A DNA stretch of 64,000 nucleotides from an uncultured Bacteroidales bacterium. GTDB taxonomy: Bacteria; Bacteroidota; Bacteroidia; Bacteroidales; UBA932. Where the stretch lies: the NCBI GenBank assembly GCA_934717185.1, contig CAKUYQ010000002.1, forward strand, positions 1 to 64,000, in the 5' to 3' direction. The position numbers and the translations under genes are program-made. Positions 60,865-64,000 of this stretch are shown piece by piece. The notes under the pieces are model-generated. The model searched no databases and was not told the DNA's origin. It worked only from the letters and a program-made list of their open reading frames with translations. The first letter of the stretch is position 1. The number at the start of each line of letters is the position of its first letter.

Positions 60865-63800
60865 ATGAATAACAATTTATTTTACAGATCTATCTTATTT
60901 ATCCTGTTTGCGGTATCTTTAAGCGTTACCGCAGATGCACAGTATTATTTGTCGGGAAGCAACCCAGCCGGAACAAAATGGATGCAGATTTCAGGCAAGC
61001 ATTACAATATAATCTACCCTCAAGAGACAGATTCCATTGCCCGGGAGTATTTATGGCTGTTGGAGAGCAATTACAATGCTGTGAACTCGGGGCTGCTGAT
61101 AGCTCCAAAAAAGCTCCCTGTTGTATTGAATCCTTACACGGTAAACAGCAATGGAATGGTTACGTGGACTCCAAAGAGGATGGAGCTGTACACACAGACT
61201 CCCGTAAACGGATATGCACAACTTTGGCAGGAACAGCTTGCTCTGCATGAGGGGAGGCACGTTGGGCAACTGACCCACTTTACCCGTCATTTTTACAAGC
61301 CTTTATATTGGTTTCTTGGGGAGCAGGGGCCCGGATTGGGGATTGCACTCCATGGCGCCCGCTGGCTGTTTGAGGGCGATGCTGTTGTGGCAGAGACCGC
61401 TCTAAGCAGAAGCGGACGAGGCAGGACCGCCTCATTTTTAGAGTATTATAGAGCAGCTTTTATGAATGAAGATCTGCGCACATGGGACAGATGGCGTTAC
61501 GGCTCGTACAGAAATTATGCTCCGGATGTGTATGCTTTTGGCTACCTTATTCTCTCTACCCAGAGTTCCCTTGCAAAAGATTCTGTAATAAACGGAGAGG
61601 TACTTGATTATGTATCGCGGTATTTTTATAATCCAAACAATCTCAACAATGCTTTCTTGAAATATGGCACAACAGCCTATAACAAGACGTTGGATGTTGC
61701 TGTAAATACCATGGGCAGGATTTGGAATGAGGAGCTGACACAGAGAGGAAAACTGTCTGATCCGCAAAGCCAATTAAATGAGACACGAAAAGATAGCGGT
61801 TTCTACACAACCTATTCTGCAGGAGTAGCAGACAGCAAGGGCAACAGATACTATTCAAAATACTCGTATGATATGGGATGCTCGCTTGTAAAGATAGATA
61901 AGGGCGGTCATGAAAGTACCATAAGACAGTTCCCATACAGCGGTTCTATCAACGATACAGATGGCGACAAACTCTACTTTACACAAAAGGTTCAGGATAA
62001 AAGATGGACAAACAGAGTATACAGCAATCTGTATACTGTAGATACGCTTGGCAAGATTAGAAAATTACAGGGGAAAGGGAGATACTTCTCACCTACCCTG
62101 CACAGCGAAGTCTGCCACGGTGGCAGAAAGATGATGGCTGTTATTGAAAATCTTGTGCAAGGGGGAAACAGGATTGCCATATTGGATGCTTTATCGGGGA
62201 AAAAACTTGGGACAATTGCCCCACCTGCGAGAATGGAGATCTCATCCATTGCCTGGGGCACCGAAAGACTGTACGCCACCATTATAGGTGGGTCCGGCCT
62301 TGGAATATATTATCTTGATGGGATGGACTGCCTTATAGAAAAGAATTTTAAAGGATTGAATTCCGCAGCAGATTGGCAGAATGCTGCCCGGCAGGTTGAT
62401 TGGCAGGTTGATTGGCAGGTTGATTGGCAGGTTGATTGGCAGGTTGCGGTAAAGCCCCAATATTCAACCATCAGAGATTTACGGTGCATTGGGAACAAAC
62501 TCTATTTTGTATGCGATGCAGATGGGGTGAACAATATCTACATGCTTTGTGATGCAGACAGTTCCCTTCGCTCCGGATTCAAGATTAAAAGACTTACCAA
62601 CAGCAGATATGGGGCTGAAAGTCCGTTCATTGCATCGGACACCCTGTATTTTACCGAGTTAAGGCTCAACGGGCACAAACCGGCAAAGATGGCAATGGAC
62701 AGTATTCCGGCAAATGATGACAGCAAGTACAGAGTATCGCTATCTTCAGGCGGAGAGCTTGAATGCAGTTACAGGTACCTTATGGCAGAGGAGCTCTCGG
62801 CAGGTGCGGAGCATAATCTGTGCGATAACGGCTACAAAAGATATACGCTAAAAGACACCGTCACCTCTACCGAATCTACTGAATGGCAGCATATTAAAGG
62901 GGTTACAGCTAAAAGATATTCGGTCCCGCTGCATCTGTTTAGGTTCCATTCATGGATGCCTGTCTATTTTAACGCAGACAACCTTATGAATCTGAGTATG
63001 GACAGGATTACAGATGTTGTAAGCCCGGGGGCCACACTTTACTCTCAAAACACACTTGGCACAGCTGTTATGATGTTAGGGTATTCATACGCAAACGGGC
63101 ATCATGGCGGTCATGCCAAATTCTCATACACAGGGCTGTATCCCGTATTTGAGATAGAGGCAGACATAAATGAAAAAGACCGTCATATTGCCGTTGTTTC
63201 TGCTTCTGATTCAGATGAGATTACAACACCGAAAGGGGTATTGGTAGAGACCGCAGTGCGTACATATATTCCTTTTAATCTGAGTTCCAACGGATGGTCT
63301 CGCGGGCTGATCCCATCTGCCGAATGGCGGTTTGACAACAACAAATATTATCATTTGAACGTTGTCACAAAGACGAATGACCGTTTTACATACCGCAACA
63401 GGCTTATCTTTGGGTTGAGGTATTATCAAACACAGGCAGTTCCGCGAGCTGCGATATACCCCAAATGGGGAATTGGAGCATCCCTGCGCGGAGTAACTGC
63501 TATAAACGGACATGATAATTTTGGAAAGGCAACCTCTGTTTACCTCTATGGGTATCTGCCCGGTATTACCTCATTGCACGGAATACGCTTGGCGGCAGGT
63601 TACCAAAAGCAGTTTATCAGCGGCAAACTATATTACCAATCTAATCTTATCTCTCAGCCAAGAGGTATATCAAATGATATTTACGCAGATGACCTTGCAG
63701 TATTCGGCATAGATTACGGCATCCCTGTACAACTTGGAGATCTGAGCCTCGGTTGGTTTGCTTACCTGCAGAAGTTGGATATAACCCCTTTTGCGGATAT

Positions 63801-64000
63801 GGCTCTTGGGCGAAGGCCGTACCCGGGGCTGAACAGCGGCAGATGGTATAACTATACATCGGTTGGTGCAGATATTGTCTTAAACGGATATTTCTTCCAC
63901 ATAGCGATGCCTGTGAGTGTTGGAGTGCGATATGCGTGGAACAGAACCAATAATACCAACTTTAACATAAACAACAACTATATTGCACTGCTTTTTAACG
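60865..64000 (+). CDS. Gluzincin-like (peptidase MA) protein with propeller and outer-membrane parts, 3' end missing
   Basis: At least 1045 residues; it runs off the window. A signal peptide (ILFILFAVSLSVTADAQ) is followed by LALHEGRHVGQ with HExxH at 128-132 and, about 45 residues later, RWLFEGDAVVAE. This is the HExxH...EGxA pattern of the peptidase-MA gluzincin fold. A middle region of beta-propeller character (about 290-700) precedes a barrel-like C-terminus with alternating aromatic strands. Such proteins are often annotated TolB-like in Bacteroidota; the substrate is unknown. A 12-bp tandem repeat at 62390-62446 encodes DWQV units in the propeller. Confidence 0.8.
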   Translation, partial: MNNNLFYRSILFILFAVSLSVTADAQYYLSGSNPAGTKWMQISGKHYNIIYPQETDSIAREYLWLLESNYNAVNSGLLIAPKKLPVVLNPYTVNSNGMVTWTPKRMELYTQTPVNGYAQLWQEQLALHEGRHVGQLTHFTRHFYKPLYWFLGEQGPGLGIALHGARWLFEGDAVVAETALSRSGRGRTASFLEYYRAAFMNEDLRTWDRWRYGSYRNYAPDVYAFGYLILSTQSSLAKDSVINGEVLDYVSRYFYNPNNLNNAFLKYGTTAYNKTLDVAVNTMGRIWNEELTQRGKLSDPQSQLNETRKDSGFYTTYSAGVADSKGNRYYSKYSYDMGCSLVKIDKGGHESTIRQFPYSGSINDTDGDKLYFTQKVQDKRWTNRVYSNLYTVDTLGKIRKLQGKGRYFSPTLHSEVCHGGRKMMAVIENLVQGGNRIAILDALSGKKLGTIAPPARMEISSIAWGTERLYATIIGGSGLGIYYLDGMDCLIEKNFKGLNSAADWQNAARQVDWQVDWQVDWQVDWQVAVKPQYSTIRDLRCIGNKLYFVCDADGVNNIYMLCDADSSLRSGFKIKRLTNSRYGAESPFIASDTLYFTELRLNGHKPAKMAMDSIPANDDSKYRVSLSSGGELECSYRYLMAEELSAGAEHNLCDNGYKRYTLKDTVTSTESTEWQHIKGVTAKRYSVPLHLFRFHSWMPVYFNADNLMNLSMDRITDVVSPGATLYSQNTLGTAVMMLGYSYANGHHGGHAKFSYTGLYPVFEIEADINEKDRHIAVVSASDSDEITTPKGVLVETAVRTYIPFNLSSNGWSRGLIPSAEWRFDNNKYYHLNVVTKTNDRFTYRNRLIFGLRYYQTQAVPRAAIYPKWGIGASLRGVTAINGHDNFGKATSVYLYGYLPGITSLHGIRLAAGYQKQFISGKLYYQSNLISQPRGISNDIYADDLAVFGIDYGIPVQLGDLSLGWFAYLQKLDITPFADMALGRRPYPGLNSGRWYNYTSVGADIVLNGYFFHIAMPVSVGVRYAWNRTNNTNFNINNNYIALLFN
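62390..62446 (+). repeat. 12-bp in-frame tandem repeat encoding DWQV
   Basis: GGCAGGTTGATT occurs four times without a mismatch, followed by a partial fifth unit. Because the unit is a multiple of three, gain or loss would add or remove four residues without breaking the gene. It lies in a surface loop or blade of the propeller region. Confidence 0.9.

Noticed and set aside
1..64000. CRISPR arrays, rRNA and tRNA genes
   Set aside because: No regularly spaced repeats with spacers, no rRNA sequence and no recognisable tRNA cloverleaf were seen by eye. A covariance-model scan would be needed to exclude tRNAs with certainty.

Overview
The window looks like a chromosomal segment of a member of the Bacteroidales (phylum Bacteroidota). 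Supporting signs are the Bacteroidota -7 promoter box TAnnTTTG in front of many genes, a 654-residue class III fructose-1,6-bisphosphatase, an UpxY-type NusG paralog heading a capsule operon, a GldE-like protein, DUF4254, DUF2723 and DUF4491 proteins, an S37 peptidase, and Bacteroidota-type Rhs proteins. I cannot name a genus.

Layout. 0-10.8 kb: capsule/exopolysaccharide locus on the minus strand (wza-like, wzc-like, WbpM/CapD-like dehydratase, then upxY-like, capE, capF, capG and the start of ugd). CapE, CapF and CapG together form the UDP-N-acetyl-L-fucosamine pathway. 10.9-25.7 kb: housekeeping genes (fbp, superoxide dismutase, a GH3-like enzyme, recO, rdgB, an S41 protease, a TonB receptor, a U32 protein, a GT9 glycosyltransferase, DUF4254, a polyprenyl synthetase). 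25.8-30.3 kb: an outer-membrane barrel with a poly-C tract in its leader, then an AT-rich MjaI-like restriction-modification pair whose methyltransferase carries an SNase-like tail. 30.4-39.1 kb: DUF2723, LuxE-like, MATE, rsgA, phosphopantetheinyl transferase and a GldE-like gene. 39.3-51.3 kb: a rearranged Rhs polymorphic-toxin locus with a metalloprotease tip, an overlapping small membrane protein (candidate immunity), three YwqK/MORN-like paralogs, an Rhs relic and further orphan immunity-type genes. 51.3-53.3 kb: an RloA/RloB (AbiL-like) defence pair. 53.4-64 kb: S37 peptidase, tyrS, rbfA, a LolC/E-type permease, a thioredoxin-like lipoprotein, a Na/Pi cotransporter, and a large gluzincin/propeller/barrel protein that runs off the end.

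The most unusual content is repetitive DNA that ordinary gene annotation would miss. (1) A ~100-bp palindromic element in three copies has paired arms that differ between copies but stay complementary, i.e. covariation. (2) A 188-bp element with 14-bp terminal inverted repeats is present in three copies of identical length. (3) A composite of GCYAAM hexamers flanking a polypyrimidine tract occurs about ten times in intergenic DNA. Hexamer and related AACTATAAAC-type sequence also appears as in-frame insertions inside capE and capF, resembling protein-invading palindromic elements of Rickettsia. (4) A 13-bp motif, ATTTGTCGGGAAG, recurs in intergenic regions at a promoter-like position.

All assignments come from reading the sequence and from remembered family features. 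No database search was run.
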